Origin: Chryseobacterium rhizoplanae
GTDB lineage: Bacteria > Bacteroidota > Bacteroidia > Flavobacteriales > Weeksellaceae
Direction: 5' to 3'
DNA length: 64,000 nt
Assembly: GCF_900182655.1 (NCBI RefSeq)
Contig: NZ_FXTC01000001.1
Span: 310,001 to 374,000 of the forward strand
Made by a program: the position numbers and the translations under genes. The notes under the pieces were generated by a model that worked only from the letters and a program-made list of their open reading frames with translations, made no database searches and had not been told where the DNA came from. Shown piece after piece: positions 16,324 through 23,467 of this stretch. Every line of letters begins with the position of its first letter. The first letter of the stretch is position 1.

Positions 16324-17908
16324 AAGACCAATGCCCTTTTTTAAAAGATGGGCACCGGAATGGCTGATCAAGATCATTCTCTTTTCGATGACTCTTCCGG
16401 GAATTATCATCTTCTTTCTGCCATTGTCTAATGTGAATGCAGCAGCAGGATATTATGGCTGTGAACCTGCGGATATTCAGTTTTCTGTAGCTTTATTCTA
16501 TGCAGGATATGTAGGATTTTACAGTCTGGAAAGAAGGTTTTTCAGTTTTCTGGCAGCAAAGGAATACTTCCTTCTGTTTACCACACTGCAGATTTTAGCT
16601 TGTCTCGTATGTTATTTTACCAACGAGATTTATATCCTGTTTCCAGTGCGTTTCATGCAGGGAATGTTATTTGCAGGAAACGTGAACCTGTCACTGACTC
16701 TTATTTTTACGAGACTTAGCAGTGAAAGAGCAAGGGAGATCAGTTTTTCAGTATTCTTCGGAATTCTGATCTGTGCGTTGCCGTTTAATAATCTGACCAC
16801 TGCTGATCTTATCGATTCCTATAATTTTAATATTGTCTATAAAACAGCCATATTCTCTTATCTGCCGGGACTTATTTTTCTCACTCTTACCATGAGCAAT
16901 TACAGAACTCATGCGAGATTTCATCTGTATAAACTCGATTGGCAGAGCTTTGGACTTTTCAGCACTATTTTGGTGCTGGTGGGATATATTACCATTTTTG
17001 GCCAGGAATATTACTGGCTGGAAGATAACCGGATTCTGGGAAGTGTCATAGGAATTGTTGTTTTGGGAGGAATATCCATTTTCCGTCAGCAGGCGATTAA
17101 AAGACCCTATATTGACCTGCGGATTTTTAAATACAGAAACTTTAAAGTAGGATTGCTAATCCTTTTTGTAATGTATATCTGCCGGTTTGCATCAGGAATT
17201 GTCAACAATTATTTTGCTTCAGAACTGCATTTGGATCCGTTTCATATTTCCTATATCAATATTTTTAATCTTGCAGGGTTGATTGTGGGAGTTATTATTG
17301 CCTGCTGTATGGTGTTGCAAAAGAAAAATATACGGTACATCTGGGGCTCCGGATTTTTAATGCTGTTGATCTTTCATGGATTGATGTATTATTCTTTTGA
17401 TGTTCAGGCCGATGAGTTTAATTATTATATTCCCTTGTTTCTTCAGGGATTGGGGGTAGGATTGATTATGGTTCCGACGATTATTTTTATCATTTCGTCA
17501 GTTCCGGCTGTTATTGGTCCATCAGCTGCCGCAACAGCTTTGGCAGTCCGATACCTGGGTTTTTGTATCAGTATAGCGCTGATCAATTTTTTTGAATTGT
17601 TTGAAAAAAGCTGCCATTATAATGCTTTTCAGGATCATTTAAGTGCTGTGGATCCGGCAGTCAAAAATTTTCTTCATCAGCAGACGGCTAAACTTATTTC
17701 CAGGGGAATGCCTGAAGATAAGGCGGTAAAAGCAGCCAATAAATTATTGGTAGGAAGAATGAATGTGCAGGATCATGTGCGTTTTGCTATGGATTATTAT
17801 GAAATGATGGTGTGGCTTCTTGCGGCTTCACTGTTATTGATTTTTCTTTTCCCTTATCTGAACCGCACAGCTCTTTATTTGAAATCCAGAAGACTCTCAC
17901 CGGCTTAG
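16316..17908 (+). CDS. MFS drug/solute exporter (EmrB/QacA-like, DHA2 type)
   Basis: A 530-residue inner-membrane transporter with about 14 hydrophobic segments, the number expected for DHA2-type drug:proton antiporters. The start is the ATG at 16316, overlapping the adaptor gene's stop by eight bases (translational coupling); an in-frame ATG at 16289 is possible. The motif FPVRFMQGMLFAGNVNLSLTLIF resembles the family's conserved segment four. It completes a TolC-HlyD-MFS tripartite pump. Substrates cannot be read from sequence; the divergent AraC regulator points to an inducible compound. A terminator follows at 17966-17994. Confidence 0.9.
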   Translation: MAKRPMPFFKRWAPEWLIKIILFSMTLPGIIIFFLPLSNVNAAAGYYGCEPADIQFSVALFYAGYVGFYSLERRFFSFLAAKEYFLLFTTLQILACLVCYFTNEIYILFPVRFMQGMLFAGNVNLSLTLIFTRLSSERAREISFSVFFGILICALPFNNLTTADLIDSYNFNIVYKTAIFSYLPGLIFLTLTMSNYRTHARFHLYKLDWQSFGLFSTILVLVGYITIFGQEYYWLEDNRILGSVIGIVVLGGISIFRQQAIKRPYIDLRIFKYRNFKVGLLILFVMYICRFASGIVNNYFASELHLDPFHISYINIFNLAGLIVGVIIACCMVLQKKNIRYIWGSGFLMLLIFHGLMYYSFDVQADEFNYYIPLFLQGLGVGLIMVPTIIFIISSVPAVIGPSAAATALAVRYLGFCISIALINFFELFEKSCHYNAFQDHLSAVDPAVKNFLHQQTAKLISRGMPEDKAVKAANKLLVGRMNVQDHVRFAMDYYEMMVWLLAASLLLIFLFPYLNRTALYLKSRRLSPA

Positions 17909-17965
17909 GTAAAATTTTAATATTTGAAAGTATAGCTTGTTAAGCTAATTTTATAGTAGAGTGCT

Positions 17966-17994
17966 GAGACTGTCTGATATGGCAGTCTCTTTTG
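17966..17994 (+). terminator. Terminator of the efflux operon
   Basis: GAGACTG and CAGTCTC form a seven-base-pair stem with a ten-base loop, followed by TTTTG. It lies about 58 bases past the MFS stop codon. Confidence 0.6.
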
Positions 17995-18046
17995 TTATGA
18001 TCGAAAAAATGAAAATATTTTGGCCGGAAATGTATGTTTTTTGTCA

Positions 18047-18077
18047 TTGCAGACAAGGAGCTTTCTCTCTACATTTG
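18047..18077 (+). promoter_or_regulatory. Promoter TTG-N20-TACATTTG
   Basis: A TTG at 18047-18049 and a perfect -7 element TACATTTG at 18070-18077 are separated by 20 bp, the expected Bacteroidota geometry. It places the transcription start before the ATG at 18097 and rules out the longer TTG/ATG starts at 18034. Confidence 0.7.
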
Positions 18078-18096
18078 TACTCATACAGAACGAGAT

Positions 18097-19098
18097 ATGA
18101 AGAAAGAAGTACAACATACCGGGAAGAAAAACATAGTTCTTTTGGCACTACCACAGGTACAGCTGCTTGATATTGCCGGACCTTGGGATGTTTTTACAGC
18201 AGCTAACCGTTTTTTGAACAGCGAAAGACAGGATTCTGGTTATCATGTTCATCTGGTATCCGGAACATCAGAGAAAGTAATTTATTCCGGGTCTGGAATG
18301 CCGCTATCGTGTAGTCATACCATTTATGATATTGATTTTTCTGTAGATACTTTACTCGTGGCTGGTACCACTTTGAGTGTGCTGGATGAGATCAGTCCCG
18401 ATGTTTATCATTATCTTCAAAATATAACACCACAAGTAAGGCGGATGGGATCAATATGTGTAGGAGCATTTGTTCTTGCTAAAGCTGGTCTGTTGGATGG
18501 CAGGCAAGTAACTACCCATTGGAAATTTGCAGATGAACTGCAGAAATCTTACCCAAAGCTGGAGGTCAATGTCAATCCATTTTTTATTTGTGACAAACCC
18601 ATCTATACTTCGGGAGGTGTTTCTTCAGGAATGGATCTGGCATTGGCACTCTTGGAAGAGGATTTTGGTAAAGCTTTGGCAGCAGAAGTCGCCTGTCACC
18701 TTGTTCTGCATTTAAAAAGACCCGGAATGCAGTCTCAGTTTGGAAGCGCATTGCCGGAATATGAAACCATGTCTCCTTTTACAAAGCAGGTTCGGGATCT
18801 GTTGAAAGACAAGCTAGGGGAGACTGTAACAGTAGAATATATTGCTGAATCTCTGAACATGAGTGTCCGCAATTTTTCGAGGATATTTGTAAAAGAATCA
18901 GGAATAACACCTGGCAGATTTATTGAAAAAATGAGGCTGGATCAGGCCAGAAATATGCTTGAATATACCAATATGAGTATAGAGATAATAGCTGATAAAT
19001 GCGGCTTTGGCAGTGTTATTTCGCTGCGTCGTTTATTCCTTAAAAATATTTCTCTTAGTCCGGCGCAATACCGGAAAACATTTAAGCGCACAGAATAA
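18097..19098 (+). CDS. GlxA-family regulator (DJ-1/PfpI-like domain plus AraC HTH)
   Basis: A 333-residue regulator. The N-terminal half is a class I glutamine amidotransferase-like (DJ-1/PfpI) fold: IVLLALPQVQLLDIAGPWDVFTAANRF, then SICVGAFVLAKAGLLDGRQVTTHWKFADEL with the cysteine at the nucleophile elbow position. The C-terminal half is an AraC domain (VEYIAESLNMSVRNFSRIFVKESGITPGRFIEKMRLDQARNMLE and the second HTH CGFGSVISLRRLFLK). Such regulators sense small metabolites through the amidotransferase-like fold. A DJ-1/PfpI gene follows 104 bases downstream and is a likely target or partner, because the two share the same sensor fold. Confidence 0.9.
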   Translation: MKKEVQHTGKKNIVLLALPQVQLLDIAGPWDVFTAANRFLNSERQDSGYHVHLVSGTSEKVIYSGSGMPLSCSHTIYDIDFSVDTLLVAGTTLSVLDEISPDVYHYLQNITPQVRRMGSICVGAFVLAKAGLLDGRQVTTHWKFADELQKSYPKLEVNVNPFFICDKPIYTSGGVSSGMDLALALLEEDFGKALAAEVACHLVLHLKRPGMQSQFGSALPEYETMSPFTKQVRDLLKDKLGETVTVEYIAESLNMSVRNFSRIFVKESGITPGRFIEKMRLDQARNMLEYTNMSIEIIADKCGFGSVISLRRLFLKNISLSPAQYRKTFKRTE

Positions 19099-19202
19099 TC
19101 TTTTTTTCTTTCTTTTTTACTATAAAACTGATGACCATCAATTGTCGGTAAGGAAGAGCTATGCCTTTATTTCCAAAATAATCAACTTAAAATAACAAAA
19201 TT

Positions 19203-19841
19203 ATGAAACACGAACAAAACAGTAAAACAATGAATGTAGCATTTTTAGTCTATGATCAGGTGGAAGTACTTGATTTAAACGGTCCTTTGGATGTCTTTGT
19301 TAAAGCAAATGTCATACAGCCCGACAGTTATGATTGCTTTACGGTCGGCAAAACAAAAGAAGCCATATACACAGAAGCAAATACGATGGCTGTTATTCCC
19401 ACCTATGACTTGCAGACCTGCCCAAAGCCGGATATGATCGTCATTCCCGGAGCAAACCCTGATTACATTATGAAATATATTCAGGATAAAGATTTTGAAG
19501 AAACGGTTCTGAAATGGATTAAAAATCATTATGATGCCGGAACTGTTGTATTTACAGTATGTACAGGAAGCATGCTGTTATCCGGGACGGGTATACTTGA
19601 TGGTCACGATATCACAACTCATAGTATGTTGCTGGATGTTTTAGAACAATATAATCCGGAAGCCAATATATTCCGGGAAGTACGTTATATTGATCAGGAA
19701 CAGTTGATTACTACTGCGGGAATTACTGCCGGAATTGATGCTGCCCTCTATCTTATTGGAAAACATCTGGGACAGGAAACCGTGGATACTATCGTTAAAC
19801 TTTTTGAATATCAGAATAACAAAGCTGATGTTTCAAATTAA
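19203..19841 (+). CDS. DJ-1/PfpI-family protein (isonitrile hydratase-like)
   Basis: A 212-residue cytoplasmic protein with the DJ-1/PfpI fold. It opens MNVAFLVYDQVEVLDLNGPLDVFVKAN; the nucleophile elbow is VFTVCTGSMLLSGTGILDGHDITTH, where the cysteine is the likely catalytic residue. That arrangement, and the aspartate/threonine context GPLDVF, resemble isonitrile (isocyanide) hydratases and the sensor domains of GlxA regulators. The reaction here is not proven. It has an N-terminal MKHEQNSKT extension before a second methionine at residue 10, so the start could be slightly later. Followed by a terminator. Confidence 0.85.
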   Translation: MKHEQNSKTMNVAFLVYDQVEVLDLNGPLDVFVKANVIQPDSYDCFTVGKTKEAIYTEANTMAVIPTYDLQTCPKPDMIVIPGANPDYIMKYIQDKDFEETVLKWIKNHYDAGTVVFTVCTGSMLLSGTGILDGHDITTHSMLLDVLEQYNPEANIFREVRYIDQEQLITTAGITAGIDAALYLIGKHLGQETVDTIVKLFEYQNNKADVSN

Positions 19842-19855
19842 AATAGTTTGATTTA

Positions 19856-19898
19856 ATAATTTTCGCCAACTGTAAAAGCCGGCGAAAATTATTTTTAG
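19856..19898. terminator. Bidirectional terminator
   Basis: TAATTTTCGCC and GGCGAAAATTA form an 11-base-pair stem followed by TTTTT on the plus strand. It separates the DJ-1 gene from the converging membrane-protein gene. Confidence 0.8.
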
Positions 19899-19906
19899 AA
19901 TAATAA

Positions 19907-20407
19907 TTACTGACGGAAGCTGAACAGCTTAATACAAAGAGGAATAAAGCCAATGGAAAGAATAATATAAATAGCCACCCGCACATAATTAAGAGTTTTC
20001 CAAAGTGATATCCTGGATATTATTTCTTCTGAAATGGGAGAGGATGATGCCAAATTTTGAAACTGTATAATATTAGGTGCAAAAAAGGCCAGCGTCCAGA
20101 CTCTTACTGCTGCATGAATAATGAATAAAACCAAAAGCCAGTTTCTTACAGGATCAATTTTCCAGCAAAAAATAATGGCAAGAATAAAAGCGATCTCGTG
20201 AAGGGAATGAAGGATGATCCAAAAAAACTTCAGACTTGCTCCTTTTCCATCCTGAAGCAGTTTGAATGTTTCGGGTGGGGAAGAAGCCCATTTAGGTACA
20301 AATACAAGAGTTTCGAAAATCTGCGCGCCATTCATAAGGAAATAAAGCAGTGTTGTAATGCAAAGCCATATTTCTGCACGGGTAATTGAGATGGGTAAAC
20401 TTTCCAT
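19907..20407 (-). CDS. Uncharacterised four-helix membrane protein
   Basis: A 166-residue integral membrane protein that I do not recognise. It has four hydrophobic segments: WLCITTLLYFLMNGAQIF (about 14-31), FFWIILHSLHEIAFILAIIFCW (about 61-82), WLLVLFIIHAAVRVWTLAFF (about 89-108) and IYIILSIGFIPLCIKLF (about 147-163). The length and topology are similar to DUF1772-like or DoxX-like small membrane proteins, but no diagnostic motif stands out. It starts 12 bases after the stop of the MarR gene on the same strand, so it is probably co-transcribed and controlled by that regulator. Confidence 0.7.
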   Translation of the reverse strand: MESLPISITRAEIWLCITTLLYFLMNGAQIFETLVFVPKWASSPPETFKLLQDGKGASLKFFWIILHSLHEIAFILAIIFCWKIDPVRNWLLVLFIIHAAVRVWTLAFFAPNIIQFQNLASSSPISEEIISRISLWKTLNYVRVAIYIILSIGFIPLCIKLFSFRQ

Positions 20408-20419
20408 GGTTTTATTTTT

Positions 20420-20875
20420 TTATGGGTTGTTTAAATGCTCTGCTGTTTCTTTCATAAGAAGAGTTGCCTCTCTGAAATATCTCTCAATGGATTCTATTTC
20501 CTTTTGAGAAAATGTAGCAATGAGTTCAAGCGTTTTTTTCTGTAGTTCATCGAAAATAGGACCCAATAATTTCATGCTGTTCTCAACATTTGGAATGATG
20601 ATTACCTTTCTTCGGTCTTCCTGGATAAACTGTCTCTTAAGAAGTTCCTTTTTCTCCAGCCTGTCTATCAATCCTGTCACAGCACCGGTCGTAAGGCCTG
20701 TTAACTTTGAAATTTCACCGGCTGTTATAGATTCATACTTCAGAATAAGTCCCAGATACTTATGGTCAGCACTGGAAAGACCTACTTTTCTGGCAATAGC
20801 TTCGTGCATAAAAATTGAAGCATCAGAATATGATCTGCTGGCTTCGCGAAAATCCTGTATAATGTTTTTAGCCAT
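20420..20875 (-). CDS. MarR-family transcriptional regulator
   Basis: A 151-residue winged-helix repressor-type protein. The DNA-binding region is ITAGEISKLTGLTTGAVTGLIDRLEKKELLKRQFIQEDRRKVIIIP (about residues 50-96), with the D-R-R wing motif. The rest is the helical dimerisation domain. It is the first gene of a two-gene operon with a small membrane protein. A 19-bp dyad, TATCTTAG-TAG-CTAAGATA, lies 22 bases upstream of its start and is the probable autoregulatory operator. The effector is unknown; MarR proteins usually respond to phenolic compounds or oxidants. Confidence 0.9.
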   Translation of the reverse strand: MAKNIIQDFREASRSYSDASIFMHEAIARKVGLSSADHKYLGLILKYESITAGEISKLTGLTTGAVTGLIDRLEKKELLKRQFIQEDRRKVIIIPNVENSMKLLGPIFDELQKKTLELIATFSQKEIESIERYFREATLLMKETAEHLNNP

Positions 20876-20896
20876 TTGGTTAATTTAATTACTAAT

Positions 20897-20915
20897 TATC
20901 TTAGTAGCTAAGATA
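20897..20915. promoter_or_regulatory. Candidate MarR operator
   Basis: TATCTTAG-TAG-CTAAGATA has two perfect 8-bp arms around three bases. It lies immediately upstream of the minus-strand MarR gene (start 20875), the usual place for autorepression. Confidence 0.6.
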
Positions 20916-21083
20916 TATTATATTTTTGATTCAGCAAAATATTTTTATGTCTAAAAACTGGTTCATTTGTCCATTCCCATTATTCATTGATTTTTATCGG
21001 GAAAAAATAATTAACGTAATTAATTTATAAACAGGTGTTTGACTTTTTGACTGTGAATTTTATTGTAAAAAGGCCTGGAAAAG

Positions 21084-21114
21084 TTTGGAATTTAAGACTG
21101 TTTTTCTATCTTTG
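21084..21114 (+). promoter_or_regulatory. tRNA promoter TTTG-N19-TATCTTTG, copy 1
   Basis: TTTG at 21084-21087 and TATCTTTG at 21107-21114 with a 19-bp spacer match the Bacteroidota vegetative consensus exactly. The roughly 40-base leader before the tRNA holds two small hairpins, CCCTT/AAGGG and TTACTT/AAGTAA. Confidence 0.8.
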
Positions 21115-21157
21115 CAGTCCCTTAAACAAAGGGGTTTACTTGAAAAAGTAAGTGGCC

Positions 21158-21230
21158 GACTCGGTAGCTCAGCTGGTAGAGCAATACACTTTTAATGTAT
21201 GGGTCCTGGGTTCGAATCCCAGCCGGGTCA
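21158..21230 (+). tRNA. tRNA-Lys (anticodon TTT), copy 1
   Basis: A full cloverleaf is visible. The acceptor GACTCGG pairs with CCGGGTC, with one T-G wobble. The D arm contains AGCTCAGCTGGTAGAGC, the anticodon stem ATACA/TGTAT encloses the loop CTTTTAA (anticodon TTT), and the T arm is CTGGG-TTCGAAT-CCCAG. The discriminator is A at 21230. CCA is not encoded (CTA follows), so it must be added enzymatically. The 128-bp block from 21103 to the tRNA end is repeated at 27122-27249 with three differences. Confidence 0.95.
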
Positions 21231-21275
21231 CTATCTTTAAGATGTTTTCAAAAAAGCATCAGAAAAATGTAAAAA

Positions 21276-21311
21276 CCCCCGCAAATCAATAGTTTTGCAG
21301 GGTTTTTTGTT
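21276..21311 (+). terminator. Terminator after tRNA-Lys copy 1
   Basis: CCCCCGCAAA and TTTTGCAGGG form a stem followed by TTTTTTG, about 45 bases past the tRNA. Confidence 0.75.
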
Positions 21312-21327
21312 TATAGCAGCTGCTATA
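21312..21327. promoter_or_regulatory. 16-bp perfect palindrome
   Basis: TATAGCAGCTGCTATA lies directly after the tRNA terminator and about 110 bp before the 3' end of the small minus-strand ORF. It could be a protein-binding site. No function can be assigned. Confidence 0.3.
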
Positions 21328-21439
21328 GTTTTAAAAATATTCTAAAATTTTGACAAATTAGTTGTAGATTCTGATTAACTGATCCGTTTGAATGGGTTGT
21401 TATGATCAGATTTTCAATATTTTACGCTTTTAATCTTCT

Positions 21440-21601
21440 TTATTCTTCATTTTTCGGTTTAAAGTTTCTTCCAGCTCCTTGCCGCAGGAATGTTATTTTT
21501 CCTTGTACTTTTTTCGCTTGTTCAAGTACTTCCAATGCTTTTGTCCGCTCGTTCATTTTACCAGCGTGTGTTATATTGTCTTGACGTTCATTTTTTTTCA
21601 T
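21440..21601 (-). CDS. Possible 53-residue basic small protein
   Basis: The minus strand reads ATG at 21601 to TAA at 21440, encoding 53 residues that open MKKNERQDNITHAGK and end GRNFKPKNEE. It is hydrophilic and basic, with a central helix-prone stretch (NERTKALEVLEQAKKVQGK). Composition looks more protein-like than the hydrophobic plus-strand ORF at 21402-21584 covering the same DNA. TACTAT-CAAT-ATAGTA, a small dyad, immediately precedes the start. I do not recognise the family. It lies in an otherwise empty 680-bp gap between a tRNA and a regulator gene. The rest of this gap holds no other gene that I can see. Confidence 0.45.
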   Translation of the reverse strand: MKKNERQDNITHAGKMNERTKALEVLEQAKKVQGKITFLRQGAGRNFKPKNEE

Positions 21602-21835
21602 ACTATCAATATAGTAAATTTATTTGAGAAAAACAAATGCTTATTGTTAAATTAATAAGAAATTAATATAAAAAGCATTGAGAAGAACCAGTATGACTAG
21701 GTTTCTTCAGATTCGATGCTATCACAATTTTTTGTTGACATAAGAATTTTCAGAAAGAATTTCTCTGTAATGCCTAAACTATTGTTAAATGGATGTCCAA
21801 TACAAACAGACTTTTTTTGATTGTATAATAATTAC

Positions 21836-21843
21836 TAGTTTTG
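21836..21843 (+). promoter_or_regulatory. -7 element TAGTTTTG
   Basis: A perfect TAnnTTTG match 68 bases before the Crp/Fnr gene at 21912. A TTTG lies 16 bp upstream at 21816-21819, slightly closer than the usual spacing. Confidence 0.45.
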
Positions 21844-21911
21844 GATGCTGGATTTGATGTATAATCCGTAGATGGTTAAAAAAGAAAATAAAAGAACAAA
21901 AAGATTGTGAA

Positions 21912-22499
21912 ATGACTGACGCATTTAAAAATTACTTATCCTCAACAGGAGCATTATTAGCTGATGAAATCAACTTTTCTGCACAGTTCTTCAAACCGAT
22001 CAACTTGAAAAAAGGCGATTTTTTTATTCGTGAGGATGAAATCTGCCGTCATATTGGATTTATCGCCAGTGGTGCTGTAAAAGCATATGCTACTGATAAA
22101 GAAGGAAAGGAAAATATAACCTGCTTTAAGTTTGAAAATGAATTTGTCACCTCATTTCCCGAGTTTATGGCGCAGGAAAAATCCAAAAGGAGTATCAGGA
22201 CTGTAGAAGATAGCATAATCTATAGGATAAGCTATCCGGACTATCAGCTCCTTCTTGCTAAGGTAGCCGCTTTGAATGGAATTATAAAATCGGTGATGGA
22301 GCAGGAGTACAACCAAAAGGAACGTTATATGCTGAATTATAATAATAAGTCGGCTGTAGAAAAATACCGTCATGTCTTATCCAGTGAGCCGATGCTCATC
22401 CTTCGCATAGCAACACAGGACCTGGCATCGTACCTGGGCATCACGCAGCGATCTCTTACAAGGGCCAAGGGACAGCTCCACAGACCCGGCGTATTATAG
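21912..22499 (+). CDS. Crp/Fnr-family transcriptional regulator
   Basis: A 195-residue regulator. The cyclic-nucleotide-binding-like domain includes INLKKGDFFIREDEICRHIGFIASGAVKAYATDKEGKENITCFKFENEF (about 35-85), and the C-terminal HTH reads RIATQDLASYLGITQRSLTRAK. The usual end SLSRIRK is replaced by SLTRAKGQLHRPGVL, a divergent short tail that could affect DNA contact. No iron-sulfur cysteines are present. The stop codon overlaps a 14-bp palindrome that precedes the metallo-hydrolase gene, so the regulator probably controls that neighbour. Same arrangement as the Crp/Fnr-RidA pair at 7.1-8.2 kb. Confidence 0.85.
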   Translation: MTDAFKNYLSSTGALLADEINFSAQFFKPINLKKGDFFIREDEICRHIGFIASGAVKAYATDKEGKENITCFKFENEFVTSFPEFMAQEKSKRSIRTVEDSIIYRISYPDYQLLLAKVAALNGIIKSVMEQEYNQKERYMLNYNNKSAVEKYRHVLSSEPMLILRIATQDLASYLGITQRSLTRAKGQLHRPGVL

Positions 22500-22511
22500 G
22501 ACAAATGTCCT
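22498..22511. promoter_or_regulatory. Candidate operator AGGACAAATGTCCT
   Basis: Perfect 6-bp arms (AGGACA/TGTCCT) around AA. It overlaps the stop codon of the Crp/Fnr gene, and its centre lies about 30 bp before the -7 element of the next gene, the same distance as the RidA operator from its -7 element. Confidence 0.55.
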
Positions 22512-22533
22512 TATGCAGTCCTGACCAGCAATG

Positions 22534-22541
22534 TAGATTTG
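22534..22541 (+). promoter_or_regulatory. -7 element TAGATTTG of the metallo-hydrolase gene
   Basis: A perfect TAnnTTTG match. It makes the ATG at 22557 the start, because a TTG at 22539 lies inside the element. No TTG is found at -33, fitting activation from the palindrome upstream. Confidence 0.6.
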
Positions 22542-22556
22542 CAAAAAAAAAATAAT

Positions 22557-23240
22557 ATGTTACGTCAAATTGCTCCCGAGGTATTCCAGATTCCACTAAT
22601 GCCAAGAAACAGTATCAACTGCTATATTATCGAAGGTGTATTGGTAGATTCCGGAATACGGAGCTCATATGCAACGATAAAGAAAACTCTTCAGAAAATT
22701 CCCGTTTATCAACATGTACTGACACATGCCCATGCAGATCATCAGGGATGTAGCGATCAGATATGCGCTGAGTTTGAGATATCATTACTCTGTCACCCCA
22801 ATGAAGTTTTCAGGACTGAAACAGGTATGGTAACAAGCGACTATCCAACTCCGCAGCATTGGATAGCAAAGCTTCAACAAAAATATTGGGCAGGCCAGGG
22901 GCATCAAGTTGAGCAGACAATTGTTGAAAACGATAAGATCGGAAATTTTCGGGTAATAGAAACCCCGGGACATTCGGCAGGTCATATCTCTTTATTCCGT
23001 GAGCAGGATGGTGTACTGATCATCGGGGATGCGGCGACAAATATGAACCTGCTTACGACAGTGCCCGGGTTGCGGCTTCCGCCAAATATATTCACCTCGG
23101 ATCAGCAGCGCAATATCAAATCGCTCCAGAAATTGGCAGAATTGAATCCGGCCATTATCTGCTTTGGCCACGGACCTGCCCTTCGAAATACAGATCGGAG
23201 GTTTGAGCAATTTGTGGCTAAATGCAGTGCGGCTGTTTAA
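22557..23240 (+). CDS. MBL-fold metallo-hydrolase
   Basis: A 227-residue metallo-beta-lactamase-fold enzyme. The zinc-binding motif T-H-A-H-A-D-H-Q-G is complete (HxHxDH), followed by ETPGHSAGHISLF supplying the next histidine, then IIGDAATN with the bridging aspartate and CFGHGPA with the final histidine. The family includes glyoxalase II-like thioesterases, lactonases and quinone-related hydrolases; the GHGPA ending is common in the general MBL hydrolase group. No signal peptide, so cytoplasmic. It is likely activated by the Crp/Fnr protein encoded immediately upstream. The substrate is unknown. Confidence 0.9.
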   Translation: MLRQIAPEVFQIPLMPRNSINCYIIEGVLVDSGIRSSYATIKKTLQKIPVYQHVLTHAHADHQGCSDQICAEFEISLLCHPNEVFRTETGMVTSDYPTPQHWIAKLQQKYWAGQGHQVEQTIVENDKIGNFRVIETPGHSAGHISLFREQDGVLIIGDAATNMNLLTTVPGLRLPPNIFTSDQQRNIKSLQKLAELNPAIICFGHGPALRNTDRRFEQFVAKCSAAV

Positions 23241-23467
23241 AGATAGTTTGTGTTAGAAAAAGCATAAAAATGTTCAGTATTTTTAAATAAATGAGTATCA
23301 ATATTAATCTGCATCAGGAAAATATCTGTTTTTAGTAATGGCAGAATGTAAAAACATTTGAAAAACTAAAGTAACTTTGTTAGTATATTGTTTTTTTATG
23401 GTCAGAAAGCATTATCTTTTTAATCAGATAAAAATGTTTTACATCTTTCTTTTATGCAGTTAATGTT

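Noticed and set aside
21402..21584. Plus-strand 60-residue ORF
   Set aside because: Its translation is rich in F, S and C with no protein-like pattern. The opposite strand over the same DNA gives a better small ORF, so I treat this as its shadow.
23241..23467. Molybdenum cofactor riboswitch upstream of modA
   Set aside because: I looked for a conserved structured leader but see only AT-rich sequence with no clear multi-stem fold.
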